Assembly: GCA_023897205.1 (NCBI GenBank)
Contig: JAHWDD010000007.1
Span: forward strand, 3,286,001 to 3,350,000
Source: Exophiala sp. HKRS030
Taxonomy: Eukaryota > Ascomycota > Eurotiomycetes > Chaetothyriales > Herpotrichiellaceae
DNA length: 64,000 bases
Direction: 5' to 3'
This document shows positions 23,349 through 35,798 of this stretch, piece by piece. Every line of letters begins with the position of its first letter. Position 1 is the stretch's first letter. The translations under genes were made by a program, and so were the position numbers. Below the pieces are notes generated by a model that was not told the origin of the DNA, did no database searches, and saw only the letters and a list, made by a program, of their open reading frames with translations.

Positions 23349-24988
23349 ATGACCTCTTCATGTGCTCAGTACGATGAATATGAATTATCGCGGACAAACA
23401 CCTACTCTTCAGAGGAACAAGATTCTTTGTCTACTGGCCACGATATCCCCGACCACGACGACCTCCCTTCACATACACATCTCCTCTCCGAACGACTACT
23501 GCCCATAGATGGCAAGCCAACCCTTTCCACACGGTTGGCCTCTTTGAGTCCAGCATGGTTGCGAAAGCAACATCGTGTACGGCGGGCGAGAACTCGATCG
23601 AGACGAAATCCACGACTCCGCACATGCTCGCTCCGATCATTTTACCGAAAGCTGGCATTCCTTGTCTACGCCTTCATGGCCACGATTGTCACTACCGTGG
23701 TAGTTGGGGGACATTTTTCCCTAGTTACACCCATCTCCCACCACACTATGAGAGTCTGCGACAACAAATCCAAGCCTCAGATAGCCCCGGCCGAGCAAAT
23801 GTGAGGAATGAGAAGGTTTACATTGCAGCTAGTATCTTCGACAAGGGCGGCAAGCTGTCGAATGGACCTTGGGCCGAAAATGTGCTAGATTTGATAAACC
23901 TGTTGGGGCCCAGCAATACCTTTCTATCAATATACGTCAATGACGCAGGCCTTGAAGCCAAAGCATCTCTCGACTTACTGCGAGCACGCGTACCCTGCGA
24001 ACACTCGCTGGTTTTCGAAGAGCATCTGGATTTTGCAGACCTTCCACACATGACCCTTCTCGACGGGACACAGAGAGTGAAGAGGATTGAGTATTTGGCG
24101 GAAGTACGCAATCGTGCATTGCGACCATTGGAAGTCTCCGAGACCATCTTCGACAAACTATTATACCTGAACGATGTCTACTTCAAACCTGCAGAAGCTG
24201 TGCAACTCTTATTCTCTACGCATACATCGTCAAGCGGGGTTGCGGACTACCGAGCGGCTTGTGCCGTGGATTTTATCAGCCCTTTCAAGTTTTATGATAC
24301 TTTTGCTACCAGAGATATGGAAGGCTTCGGCATGGGCCTACCATTCTTTCCTTGGTTCTCGGCTGGTGGCTCGGAGCAGAGTCACCAGGACGTCATCGAC
24401 GGCTCGGACGCTGTGCGTGTGAGAAGCTGCTGGGGTGGGATGGTTGCTTTTGACGCCCAATTCTTCCAACGGCGACCTAACACCATCGTTGAGCCACTGA
24501 CTGCCGGGCATGAAAGTCCCAGCAATCTGTCGATACCCTACCGATTTCGAGCAGAACAAGACTTGTACTGGGATGCCTCTGAATGCTGCCTGATTCAGGC
24601 CGACATTCAGAATCCTGAGCCGGGTAATTCAGGCATCTACGTCAATCCCTTTGTCCGTGTGGCGTACGATCCCAATACGCTTTCTTGGCTTGGCTTCCTG
24701 CGGCGCTTCGAACGTTTGTACACACCGATCCATTTCATGCTAGACATCATGGTGTCATTACCGCATTTCAATCCAAGAAGGGACGAAGAAGCTTGGCAGG
24801 AAGTCGAGGAGAGCATTTGGGTTCCACACGACGGGTTGTCCGAAGGAGGTGCGTTCGAGGATGTGACGAGGCTTGCCACGCATTCAGGATTTTGTGGGCG
24901 AAGAAATTTGGCAGTAATGAAGGAAAACATGATGGAAGGAGAACGGAACTGGGAACATCTTCCAGTGCCTCCTGGAAAGACATTTTGA
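23349..24988 (+). CDS. CMT1: CMT1/CAP59-type alpha-1,3-mannosyltransferase, with one apparent frameshift
   Basis: A Golgi type II membrane glycosyltransferase of the cryptococcal CMT1/CAP59 group (family GT69). The N-terminal cytosolic part (from ATG 23349) is basic (RKQHRVRRARTRSRR). It is followed by one membrane anchor (KLAFLVYAFMATIVTTVVVGG), a stem (PSYTHLPPHYESLRQQI) and the catalytic domain from VYIAASIFD. Typical motifs are KLLYLNDVYFKP, CAVDFISPFKFYD and RSCWGGMVAFDA; a C-terminal HSGFCGRRNL ends the domain. The anchor and the stem lie in different frames, and the break is at the G5 run 23706-23710. No GT-AG intron of suitable length fits, and one added G gives GGTFFPSYTHLPPHY and 546 residues. 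It is likely involved in cell-wall or glycan mannosylation. The ten bases holding the stop are tandemly duplicated (24981-25000). Confidence 0.9.
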
Positions 24989-25656
24989 AGCATTTTGAAG
25001 CGGGCATAGCGATGGCGTTTTGGAGACATACCTGGCAATGGTCGCGGGAAATGGCCTCTGGCGATTTTTCAGCCATGTCGTGTGATTATTTCTGAGGCCT
25101 ATATACAAATCCACATGATGCAGTGCCTGTCCTGGCCAAGTCGTATACTCCGATGCAGCACTTGGGCAACATCGGCTTGGCCTGTTGTTAAGACTTTTTG
25201 AAGATCGACGACGTGAGAATTCTTTAATCCGCACATTGATTCACATCAATGTCTCATTTGCTGTCGTTTGCTGTCGTCAGCACACTTTCAGCACACTTGG
25301 ACCGATCTCTCCTTGGATAGATCGATACACGGGCGGGTGCCTTCTTCACTTCACCCTTCCGCTCTCCTTTCGCGTGATCCCATCATTTCACACTTCACGT
25401 TTCACTTCAATTCACGCACAATGCAACGCGTAGTTCATCGGTGCCCGTCGCCCATCTTCCCATTTGCCTACTCTTCTTCTTGACTCGATATCTCACTGCC
25501 TACACAATTCACCTTTCACTTGCATTGTCCTGTCTCTTGTTGTTGGCATATTCCACGAGTCTTCTGTCGTTTCTCTTCTCCCGCGGGCAGGCTCTTGAGT
25601 TGTTCCGTGAAAACACAACACAGATTCGTCTGTCCATTAGCAGCTGGTCATTCGTC
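24989..25656. other. Upstream region of the RRM-like gene
   Basis: About 670 bp between two genes on the plus strand. It starts with a ten-base tandem duplication covering the previous stop codon and becomes C/T-rich toward the next start, as expected for a fungal promoter and 5' untranslated region. Confidence 0.5.
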
Positions 25657-27270
25657 ATGGCGTCTCGGAATCTGGCAACCAACATTGACAAACCAGAAAA
25701 TGTGAATCGTTTCCTGCAAATCATCAGGGGCGAAGCTGTTGAACCAGCAGTATGTTTCACTTCCAGAAGGATTTTCATGCTCTGTGCTATACGCTGACCT
25801 TTTTCAGCGTCCTGGCAGCCCTGGCGGTCCCGATGCCTCAACTTTTCTAACCCAGCTGAATCGCAAGGATCAGACTGTCACAACAGACAGTACTGAGGCT
25901 CATCCCCCTCGTCACTATACTCCGACCCAGAAATCCTTGCTTGCACGAAAAGCCGAGATGGCAAAGAGTCCACAAGGATATATGGAAAGCGTGGTTGAAA
26001 ACTTTCGCCGTGCAAATCTAGGACAGGTCGTGGAAGGTAGAGGAGCCAAGTCTGTAGGCGTTGCGATCATCGGTGGTAAGGTTCACGCGGAAAGCGTCAA
26101 ATGGATCTAACAGTTTGTAGACAGCTCAGAGTCCACTCTGCTCGATGAGAAAGATCTTCCTGATCATGAAAAGGCACATGGCTTTGCCAACAAGCTTTCA
26201 CTCTCCACTATCGACGGCTTTGATGCCTCAGAGACCCTAGACGGCGTTCGCCTGTCAGATGGTGCACTGAAGCCGCGGGAGGATGATTTCAACACCGATG
26301 GTCTGCAGACTGAAGCTGAGTCGCTCTCTTCCTTTGCATCGAAGGCCAGATTGGTGGAAGAGGAAGACTCTCCAGCTTTTGATGAACCAAGATCGTCCCC
26401 GGAGACTGTTGGTGCTACTCATGATACCCCAGTCCCATCGCCACGTATTGTTGTGACTGCCAGCAGTGATTCCGAGCCTTGTTCAGTTGATGGAGACCAC
26501 AAAAGTGAAGGAGCACAGAGTGAAGATCGTGAAGATCGCGAACATCTGGCTCATTTCACGTCCTGGGGAAGTCCATCACCACGTTCCAGATCGGGTAAAG
26601 TCACACATCTTCATGAAAGACGATTCATGTCTAAACTTCAGTAGGAGCACAAGTGCGCACGGTATTGTTGAGTGGTCTTCCGGCCACTGCCGACTTGACA
26701 ATGGTGCAATCATTGGTACATGGCGGCATGATCGAAACCATGAAAATAAGAGTCACAAACCCCGCGGTGGACCGGTCATCAGCCAATGTCACGTTCACGA
26801 CAGCGGATGCTTGCCACAAATACTGGGAGCAGTACCCAAATGGTTTGATGATCAAGCACCGCGGAAAGAAATACAGTGTGCAGGTTGACAAACAAACTCA
26901 ACCAGACATTCTGAGCTCGATGATGCTGCACTACCTTGATTGCGGAGCGACACGTGTGGTCAAGGTCTCGGAGGCAGATGATGACTGGGGCATCGTTGCG
27001 TTGAACAAGCTGGCGACTGGAAAAAACAATCTGCGTCAAGTCGAAACCATCAATGATACATTTCGCAGTGGTGTAAGTTTACAAAACCTTGGATGGAGAA
27101 CAAGAGTAATTGACATTTTGCAGAGCAGGATCATTCAATTTCGATTCAGCAACATCACTGATGCTGTGAGATTCAAGGGCGCTTTGAGCCGTGATGTCGA
27201 GTGGGAAGGCTGCCCGGTTGAGTTTGGAAAGGATCCTTGTGAAGAGGCAACAGGCATTCATGGAGATTAG
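25657..27270 (+). CDS. RNA-recognition-motif-like protein (fungal RNP-domain family)
   Basis: There are five exons: 25657-25749, 25808-26075, 26121-26594, 26642-27072 and 27124-27270. They give 470 residues, all junctions in phase and GT-AG. The first half is hydrophilic and rich in Ser, Asp and Glu. The C-terminal half holds an RRM-like fold: VRTVLLSGLPATADLTMV (RNP2-like strand and helix) and SSANVTFTTADACHKYW (RNP1-like region). Then comes a second alpha-beta unit, VVKVSEADDDWGIVALNKLA to IIQFRFSNITDAVRFKGAL, and the tail DPCEEATGIHGD. I recall a fungal family with the same two-part layout and DPC-containing end, usually annotated only as an RNP domain protein; its RNA targets are unknown. 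Nuclear or cytosolic location cannot be told. No frameshift is needed. Confidence 0.82.
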
Positions 27271-28001
27271 GTGATTAGGTGTTATGGCCTCTCGAGGACA
27301 AGAGGCAGTCTGTCGAACTCGCAAGCATGGCAAGAGTGCTGAGCTGGACAATGTGCTCAAGAAGGTGGACTCCAGGCGTTTACACAAGAAGAGACACAAT
27401 GTTGATATGACTGATGAAGCTGTCCTCAAAGCTTGTGGCAACAGGCTCAGTCAAGTACTTTGCAGAGAGGGTTCCATCAGAATACTAATGATGCATCATC
27501 ACAATAAATCTGACTCAGGATGGCCTGATGATTTCCAAACTTGGCTAACCCAAGCGCCTCGTGGATTGATGCCAAGTTCAAAGTCCAAGCCGAGGATCTG
27601 GGCACTTTGCAGCTTACCTAGGTACAAAGTGGTACAGGTAAATACCTCACTGCTCTTGGGAATTTGCCGTCTTTGTCGCCTCTCCACCCTCCAAGCATGT
27701 TCCTGGTGGTCTCTACCCCTCTGCCGAATGACAACAGGATCCACGAAGGTCACCAACCATAGGCAATGATGATCTCGATTGGGACACCAGAGGTCAAGCA
27801 GACCTACCCCACCACGCTAACCATCTCTTATTCAATAATGCGACCTCTTTTTCTTTTTCTCGCAGAGCTTCCACCTTGACGGCGACAAGAGGTTCTTGCA
27901 TATAGTCGACTGTTCCTCTTGGTTGGCCTCACACTCCTCTTCCGCAATTCATACTTTCCTGCAAACCAGATCGATCGCCTTTGAATTTGCAAACACACAG
28001 A
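27271..28001. other. Intergenic region between the RRM-like gene and the symporter
   Basis: About 730 bp. A 161-codon open frame starts just after the RRM-like stop (27284) but has no recognised feature and probably lies in the 3' untranslated region. The C/T-rich last 150 bp look like the symporter leader. Confidence 0.5.
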
Positions 28002-30570
28002 ATGGGTGTCCCATCCCAGCCAGCCTCTAACGGCATCATCTACACTACCTATGCCGTTTTTCTGTATGCAGCTCATGACCTTGAACCTCTCACAAGCAGT
28101 ATACACGGGGGCTAATCGGAACGTGGCAGAATGGTTGGTCTTTACATTGCGTGGACCTTGCGCAAGCAAAGCAAAGGCGAATACCTAGCAACTCTGCGTA
28201 CACAGAAGGGTACAGATCTCATACTAAAGAGTCCTACATGGGATGCTTTTCTACTGGATGCGATATTGCTCCTCCGAGATGATCCAGAAGAGTCGGGTTC
28301 CCTAAGTCAGAGTACAAGCTAACGGTTTCCTGCGTCCTAGGCATCCCTCTTGCCCTCAACTTCATCGCCTCGGGTGAGTTAACTCGAAGAGCGGCATTCG
28401 CTTGAAGCGATGGAAAGCGGCAAGCATAAAGCACGAGACGAGACGGCACACGATTGCAAAATAATACAGTCCTTGCAAGTCCAAGGGCAGAACCTCTAAA
28501 GGTGTACCTCAAGGCTTGCATCGATCGAAACTGTGGAGATCACCATTGTCCACATCAAGATACCTTGTCCGAGTGGCATGTATCCGATCAACACTCCTAC
28601 ATGAGGTTCGTACGGCTTGCATCAACGGCATTGAACTCGCCTCGTCGTTTTCTCGGTCCGGGTGTACCTCTAGAGTTAGAAGGCCGCTTCCTGCCATCGG
28701 GATTCACAATTTCTCTGCTTCAGCGGTGTCTCTGGATCGAGAGGTTGGCAGGGCGAGTTCAATGTGCAGCACTACGGGCGCTTCTGCGGAAAGACACTTT
28801 TGGACAGTACCTCGTTTGCCATCCACCTGATCCACTTGGTCTCAGAGAATTACTTCCTAGGGTCCAGAGCTTCAGAGATGGCCGAGATCATTTCTCTATC
28901 TGCCAAAAGTCGTCAACCGCACGAATGCTGAGATTGTACCGTTAAGACTCGATCAAGTTAATGCTTGCGTGGGAAACGTGCTGCCGCTTTTGTCCCCTTT
29001 CTGCCATCCCTTGATCCACAATGGTGTTCATGCTGACAGCGATTTTTCTCACTGTTTTATAGCTCTAGGATCGGGAATTTTGTTCGCGTACCCACAGATT
29101 AGCACCATTGCAGGTGTCCAGGGCCTTGTTGTCTACGCTCTGTCTTCGGCATTGCCACTTTTGGTTTTTGCCTTTTTGGGACCAAAGATTCGACGAAAGT
29201 GTCCCGAGGGATTCGTCCTGACAGAGTGGACAAGACAACGATATGGAGTCATTGCAGCTCTTTACTTGTCTGCTATGACGTAAGTTCTATCTCCAGACTG
29301 ATAGCGTTTTTCACCATGCGTGATTTTTATATCTAACTGTACTTATAGACTCCTCACAATCTTCCTCTACATGGTCGCCGAGCTGTCTGCACTGCAACAA
29401 ATCATCAACTCGCTCACGGGTCTGAACGGTCTTCCACCAGTGATCGTGCAATGCGTCGTAACCACAATTTATACCTCTCTCGGTGGCTTCAAAGTAAGCT
29501 TCATAACCGACAACATTCAAGGTGCCATGGTGGTCGGTCTTATTATCATTGGCTGCATCACGGTCGGTGTCGAGACAGAGATTCAGCACGATTTGATTGA
29601 CCGCTCCGGCTATCTTAATGCCAGTCTTCTTGGTTGGCAATTGATGTACATCTTACCCGTCGCCATTTTGACCAATGATTTCTTCCTATCCGGTTTCTGG
29701 ATGCGAACATTCGCTGCCAAAACCGACAAAGATCTATATATTGGTGTCGGCCTGGCTACGGGAGTTGTTGCCGTTATTCTGACTTTGGTGGGAGCTTCGG
29801 GATTGATCGCTGGCTGGTCTGGCGCACTCGGCGACCCGCCGGAACAGTCATCCATTGCCTTCTTCCTGCTCCTTGAACAGCTCCCTGCTTGGGTCGTCGG
29901 CATCGTCCTAGTCATGGTCATCACCCTTTCAACCGCAGCATTCGACTCATTCCAATCCTCCATGGTATCAACCGGATCAAACGACATCTTCCGCAACAAG
30001 CTCAACTTCTGGTATATCCGTATCGCCGTCGTTCTCGTCATCATCCCAGTCGTTGTTGTGGCGCTCCGATCTCCTTCGGTGCTACAGATCTACCTTATCT
30101 CCGACCTGCTCTCGGCCAGCGCCATCCCCTGCCTTGTGATCGGACTCAACGACCGTGCATACGCATGGCGCGGCTTCGAAGTCGTAGTCGGCGGCCTCGG
30201 TGGCATCCTCTCCGTTTTCCTATTCGGCTTGGTTTTTTACGATGGCGACGTTTCATCTGCCGGCTCGCTTCTTCTCCTCGAACAAGGCCTATATGCAAAC
30301 GACTGGTCGGCCTTTGGCGCATTCGTTGCCGCGCCTGTCGGCGGCCTGCTGTGGGCTCTTGGAGCTTTCGTCATCAGACTCTCCGTGCAGTGGACCTGGG
30401 CTAAGGTCAAGGGCCATCCTTTCACCGCCCTCGACAAGCCTGCAGCCCCAACTGCGAGCTTCTACACCGGCGGGCGTGATGTGGATAGCGCCGCCAGCCA
30501 GAGAGAGGTATATCTTGATTCCGATGGTGTGGAGAGAAGCGAAGTCCAGGTCAAAGGGAAGTTCTTCTAG
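28002..30570 (+). CDS. Sodium:solute symporter family transporter (urea-permease-like)
   Basis: There are five exons: 28002-28063, 28130-28209, 28341-28373, 29063-29279 and 29349-30570. They give 537 residues, with all phases consistent. The short third exon encodes IPLALNFIAS, which joins to ALGSGILFAYPQISTIAGVQG, the first conserved block of this SSS subfamily. GPKIRRKCPEGFVLTEWTRQRYG, the TLLTIFLYMVAELSALQQI helix and SGFWMRTFAAKTDKDLYIGV follow. About a dozen membrane helices are expected in the plasma membrane. Related fungal proteins are annotated as urea or polyamine transporters of the DUR3 type, but this one is shorter and the cargo is inferred. Intron 3 (28374-29062) is 689 nt, very long for this gene set. 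The ATG at 28002 gives a first helix after splicing (YAVFLMVGLYIAW). Confidence 0.86.
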
Positions 30571-31074
30571 GAGAATGTCTTGTCTGACGACGCCTGTAGA
30601 CTTGGTGGATGTCACGTGGTGGTGAAGGCGACGGTGGTGGAGATGGCGGCGTCAAGAACGGCCATACAAGTTAACGTTACGACCAGGCGAAGTGAGTAAG
30701 GGATGAACACAAGAGAGAGAAACAAGAAGACAAGGAAGGAGGAGGAGGAGGAGGAAGATACTGGTGAAGAAAATCGAGATGATGCGGACTGCAAATATAA
30801 GAGAGACAGAGGACGTCATCAGCAATCAATAATAGAGGTACTTAGCCGCTCCTTCAACATAACCGACAAGATGACGACTGGGAGAGCTGGAAGATAGAAA
30901 AGGGGAAGGGGAAGGGGGAAAGGAAGTGTGAAAGAGAAGGAATTTCGAGTTGGAAGCAGAACAGGATTCCACGAATACATGCCAATGTCGTGCATCTAAG
31001 GCGGCCGACCGAAGCCTCAGTGTACTCGGAACCCTAATCAGATAGATCCATTACTGAAGTCTTGCCCCAGACAA

Positions 31075-31095
31075 ACAGACAGACAGACAGACAAG
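31075..31095. repeat. (ACAG)n microsatellite
   Basis: About five tandem ACAG units in non-coding sequence, followed by an imperfect unit. Confidence 0.8.
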
Positions 31096-31583
31096 CAAAG
31101 ATAGATCCCGGTTCGCACGAAATCCCTACTACATTTGGTCTCCTCGCCTCCCTTCTTAGAATTGAAATCCTATGCGGTGAACTAACTAGGCGACTAGCTA
31201 GATAGATACCTAACAAAATATCCACTGCCATGGCGTCGAGAATCGTGGACGCACGTTGATGTCGTTGATCTCGCGAGCCGTGTACGAATGATTCAGTGCA
31301 GTTCAGTCCAGTGCAGTTCAGTGCAGTTTATTTCAATTCGAATAGCATTCAACAGGAGCGTAACGATCTAACTACCTATGTAAGTTAGTTGGTGTGAGGC
31401 ATCCAGCTAACTAGCTACTGTACCTCAGGCAAGGTCGCGCGGGTTGGGTCGCTTCAGGTGCGCGTAGGCTGTAGCTTCGATGCGAACTGCAACGGGATGT
31501 CGTCGAGAAGAGCTCTGTCTTGCAGAAAAGAGGTTATCTAGGTTGTGGACCGGGGTATCCAGGTAGTTGACATGTTGGTAGGA

Positions 31584-31632
31584 GGTAGGTAGGTAGGTAG
31601 GTAGGTATGTATGTATGAATGTATGTGTGTGT
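31584..31632. repeat. Compound microsatellite (TAGG)n(TATG)n(GT)n
   Basis: About six TAGG units pass directly into TATG units and a short GT run. It lies in the non-coding space between the symporter and SLX4. It is likely length-variable. Confidence 0.85.
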
Positions 31633-32117
31633 CTTGTGTTGGTACTGTCATAAGGGACATCGAACACATGGAGGTAGACAACCTCTGAGTCTGGCAAGAT
31701 TCGCGATTCGATGTTCCATTCTACTCTACTATATTGTACTCTACTCTATTCTACTAGTCGAGTCCGCTCCGGTCTGGATTGGTAAGACGGTTCCTGTGGG
31801 GCCATGTTGTGTGGTGTGCTGTCTGTGATGTGTTGATAAGTCAAGCACTTCTCATGGAGAATATACAAGACAACTGAGGATCGATAGCGGTCGAAGGGGT
31901 GGTCAAGTCGACTGCTGGGTGTGTTCAAGAATGTGTATCGAATGTATTGTAAACTCTTATTTTGGACATAGATTTGAGTCTTTTTGATGGGAACAACGCG
32001 TCGGGGAGGCAGCATCGCCGAGATGAATGGTGACGGGTAGAGTCTGCTTTCCGTGACGAATGTGTCTCTCAGCAGAGAAAACAACAATCTCATTCTCCGT
32101 CAAAATCTTAACAGTTC

Positions 32118-34885
32118 TTATTCTTCTTCAAGGGCACGAGCTGCTCTTTTGCCTCCATTGCCTCTCCATCCACCGCCGATGCCGTAACAACATATTCCGT
32201 TAGCTTCACACCATTCCCGTACGTCCAGTGCGCTGACCTCACGATCTTCATGTATGGCTCGAAATCCCTTCGTGTTGAGCCAGGCGGTCAAATCTTCTAG
32301 CACGATCGGATCATACATTAAGATCTTTTCGCGCCACGTTGGGAGATGGAGAAGCGCGGCTGTGTTGCATCTGGACTTGGAATTGGAGACGGCTTGAGGT
32401 TTCGAGGAAGATAGTACGGTAATTTTCTCTTTTGTTGATTGAAACATGATAGCCGCCCGGATTTGTGCTTGAAGGGATGGTAGAGAAGGAGTCTTGGTTG
32501 GTGTGTCGACTAGAGGTACAGAACTGATGGCTTTCGAGGTGGTCTTGTCAATAGGAATCGATTTGTTTTCCCGAGTAGTGGGCTCAACAGCTGGCGATGA
32601 TACCAAGTCCAATTTCGGCGAGGCAGGCGGAGGTGTGGGTTGCTTCTCCGGTCTCGTCGAGGACTTTTTGGTCTTTGAAGATTGACGTTTTGTTGCGGAC
32701 GACTTCGTTTTCACTTGACCGACATTTTCTGGCATGACAGTGACATTAACATCCATGCGCTCAACATCACTGCTGAGATCAAGAACAAATTCCTCGGAAA
32801 GACCAGAAGCGTTAGTCTTTCGTTTGGCTGGTGTTTTCGGCTTAGTGACCTGTTTCTTGGGAGTCTTTGGCTTTAATTCCTTAACCTTTGGCAACTGCGT
32901 TTTCCTCTTTTTGGGCTCTTTCGGAGTTGTGGTTTCAGCCTCTTCGGATTTCCTCTTTGCGCGGGGCTTCTTCACTTTCGCTTGTGGTCTGGCAGCAACA
33001 CCATGTACAGTGCTTAAGAAATTCTCATGCGTCATAGAAACAACTTCTGGGCTCTTTTGGGTCTCGGCTGTCTCTGGCATGTTCACTTGAGGCTCGCCTG
33101 AGCCGTGCTGGTCTTGCCAACATCTGTCCAGCAATTCGATCATCTTCTCACGCTTCTTGACAGGTTTAAATCCGTAAGCTTGAAGCTGTTTTCGAAGAGC
33201 AAAGTCTGTAAACCCTGCGTACAATGGCTTCTCCACGGGCTTCTTGGTCTTGCGAGAAGTCTGCTTTCCACTCGGAGGAATTGCCATGACAGGGTTCTGT
33301 GCTTCCTCGCTCTGAGGAAGGTTGTTATCGCATGCATGTGACTGCTTCGATGCTGCGCTGTGAAGAGTCCTTGTTTGGACTTTCATAGGTGACGAGGCAT
33401 TTGTGGTGTGTGTGGAGGCGTTTGCAATATATCCTAGGCTAGCCTGACCATGATGTGCTGGAATTGCCCTTTGTGAATGCGTCATTGTTAATCTACGCGT
33501 CCCTGGCAACTCGGGGACCGGGCTTGCGGGGTAGATCAAAGCATCTTTGCCGGTAAATGCCAAACGCACCGCTGGAGAGTCGCTCAAGTCAACCGCATCG
33601 ATATGCAAGAGCGCATTGTCTTCATCTCTCCCGGCAGCGCTCCAAAGATTCCTCTGTTTCAAGAACCGCCGTGTGCCTTGCGCGGGCTTAGGAGAAACTG
33701 CTTCAATTGAGAGACTTTGCGTTTGCTGAGGCGATATTGGATCTGAAGACAGATATAATTCCGATTGTCGTGTAGCCTCTATCGTGTCCCGAAGAAAGGT
33801 CGGTGAGTCCTCGCGAACGAGTTGGCTGGCGGAGCCGAAGATAACATCTTGTTCGGCTAACGTCTTCATAACGGATTTAGGAGACACTAATCGACTTCTA
33901 GAAATCCCTTTTTTGAGGACGCGGCTGCTCTTGATTGGGGCTTTGGGCTTTGACTTCTTGTTGTTTGACGATTGGTCGCAAAGATCAAGACGATTGTCTG
34001 AGCCACCTAATTGGGTTGCGGTAAGATATTCTAAGAGCGGCGGATTGCGCGGAACTTTCAAATGCTCCTCTTCGTAGAGTGTGGTGGCTCGTCCAGTGAT
34101 AGTGACAGATTTCTTCGTCGGCGATTTGTTCTTTTTCTTAGAAACGACTTTCCCAACCATTTCGCCACTCGGAATAGCAGCATGCGGTAGGAGGAGGTTG
34201 GACTGGGGCTGTGTGATTTGCACCAGTTCAATACGCCTGCGTTTTGTCGGCAGATCGTCGATATCCACTGTGAGGTTGGAATTTGACACAACTCCCTCAA
34301 AGACAAACCCCTTCATCAGAGATTCAGAGAATTCAACACTTGTTATTCCACCTTTTGAATCTTTCTGGACTGGTTTTGGCGGCGTCCAGTCAAGTTTTCT
34401 AGGTAAGGCCATCTCGCTCGTCGCAACACTTTCAAGCACCTCATTTTGGGGCAAATCAGCATCCCTGCTGTCATTCTTCTTCTCTCTCACTTTGGTTGCC
34501 AGGTCCGAATTTGACTTATGTTGGGCGTGTACTTCAGCAACTGAAATTGCATTTTCATCTACCAATGTTTTGAACTGCTTGGGGCGCGGTGACTGTGGTA
34601 GACAGGTAGATTGGCTGCCAACAGGCTTAAATTTGTCTCTGGGGGACACCGCAAAGGAATATTCTCCGCGCCTACTCGAGTAGTCAAAAGAGATCGTGGT
34701 GTGCCCAATCCGACGGAGAAGCTATCTCTTGATCTGCCTGTTGACTTGAAGCGCAGTGACCCTGCAGTCGGAGATCGGACCACGGGCCCCGGAGAAAGTA
34801 AGGACTTGGGGCTACTGTCGTAGGGAGTCGGGGATCGCGCAAAGGTTCTTGGTGGCGAGGAGGATAGAAGAACAACAGTCGACAT
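32118..34885 (-). CDS. SLX4: Structure-specific endonuclease subunit SLX4, with one apparent frameshift
   Basis: Scaffold partner of the SLX1 nuclease, acting in nuclear DNA repair and resolution of branched DNA. Most of the protein is disordered, with many Ser-Pro and Lys-rich segments. A SAP-like segment ([35 protein letters not shown]) lies in the middle. The extreme C-terminus has the conserved SLX4 domain ([25 protein letters not shown] to [17 protein letters not shown]) that binds SLX1. The N-terminus from ATG 34885 ([12 protein letters not shown]) lies in another frame. The change occurs at the G5 run 34641-34645 (C5 in the coding strand), and no intron of the needed length fits. One added base gives [14 protein letters not shown] and 922 residues. 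It is divergent from the GMC oxidoreductase. Confidence 0.88.
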
Positions 34886-35798
34886 GCTCGAAGAGGTCCG
34901 TATTGCCCATTGGCGTGGGATGAGGGGAGCCAGTCTGTGTTGGCTAAAGTAGACTTCGTAGATCAGACTGGTTAAAAGATGTCGTTCTCTCTCCACCGAG
35001 GAGTTGCGAAATGTCTATCTCAAGTTCGACGACCAACAGGCACACAATGACCCAATGCGGGCAGTGAGCGAGCAAAGTCAACATTCGAGTCATGATGACA
35101 CAACATTGGGGTGTCTCATGAGTCAGAGAGGTCGCCCACGTGACTTCGTCTTCGACTCGACAGGCACGTGTCATTAAGCCACTATTGAGCATCGAGTATC
35201 ACGTTCTTTGAACTCCGTGCTTCGTAGATACTGGTCTCTTTTTGGTCATACCGAGGTGTAAATATTCTCCTTTCTTTCCCGAACTTTGTTCAGTGTATTA
35301 ATACTGACTTTCCCAAGTGGAATACAAACACCGAAATTGCTAAAGTAACACACCACTCAAGTCGCCAATGACAAAGCAGTTGAGGCGCCGCCACCGAGCT
35401 TAGATGTCACATGACTCGCTAGTTTACGACAATTCTCGGTTCTCGATTTCTATCGAAGGTTTCTCCCATTGACCTCAGAATGGAGACTCATTCTCTTATG
35501 GAGCGCGAGAGGCGTAGGGCGTGCTGAATCGGCAGGTTCATTCGTGCTTTGCAAGCTGAAGCAGTGTTGGTCTGCGATCCACGTGCCCCATGGGTCATCG
35601 CATGTTACGAGCCAAATTGACAACGTTGGACGCAACGAGGAAGCTATTCCTCAAGCCAAATATGAAGCCACTCGGTCGTTCAGAATTCACACAAGTAAGC
35701 ATCTACCCCTCGGGATCTCATGTAGGTCTTCTTCGTTTTGGACATCATTTCTTCTAGGATCATTCCCTGCATATTTTAACTATTGTCATTCATTCAAC
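34886..35798. other. Divergent promoter region of SLX4 and the GMC oxidoreductase
   Basis: About 910 bp. Two CACGTG cores occur, CCACGTGAC near 35136-35144 and GCACGTGTC near 35164-35172. An open frame that runs into the GMC gene from 35469 is treated as leader sequence because the secretion signal starts at 35799. Confidence 0.5.

Larger units (their letters stand above)
30571..32117. other. Convergent intergenic region rich in microsatellites
   Basis: About 1.5 kb between two convergent stop codons. It contains GGA-rich purine runs (about 30738-30756 and 30898-30930), an ACAG run near 31075-31095, CAGTGCAGTT-like repeats near 31295-31330, and a TAGG-to-TATG-to-GT run at 31584-31632. ACTCT/TACTC repeats lie near 31720-31758. 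No gene was recognised. Confidence 0.6.

Noticed and set aside
27284..27769. 161-codon open frame after the RRM-like gene
   Set aside because: It begins just after the upstream stop and has no recognisable features; more likely 3' untranslated sequence.
35469..35798. N-terminal extension of the GMC oxidoreductase
   Set aside because: The extension lacks protein-like features and would place a clear secretion signal in the middle of the protein.
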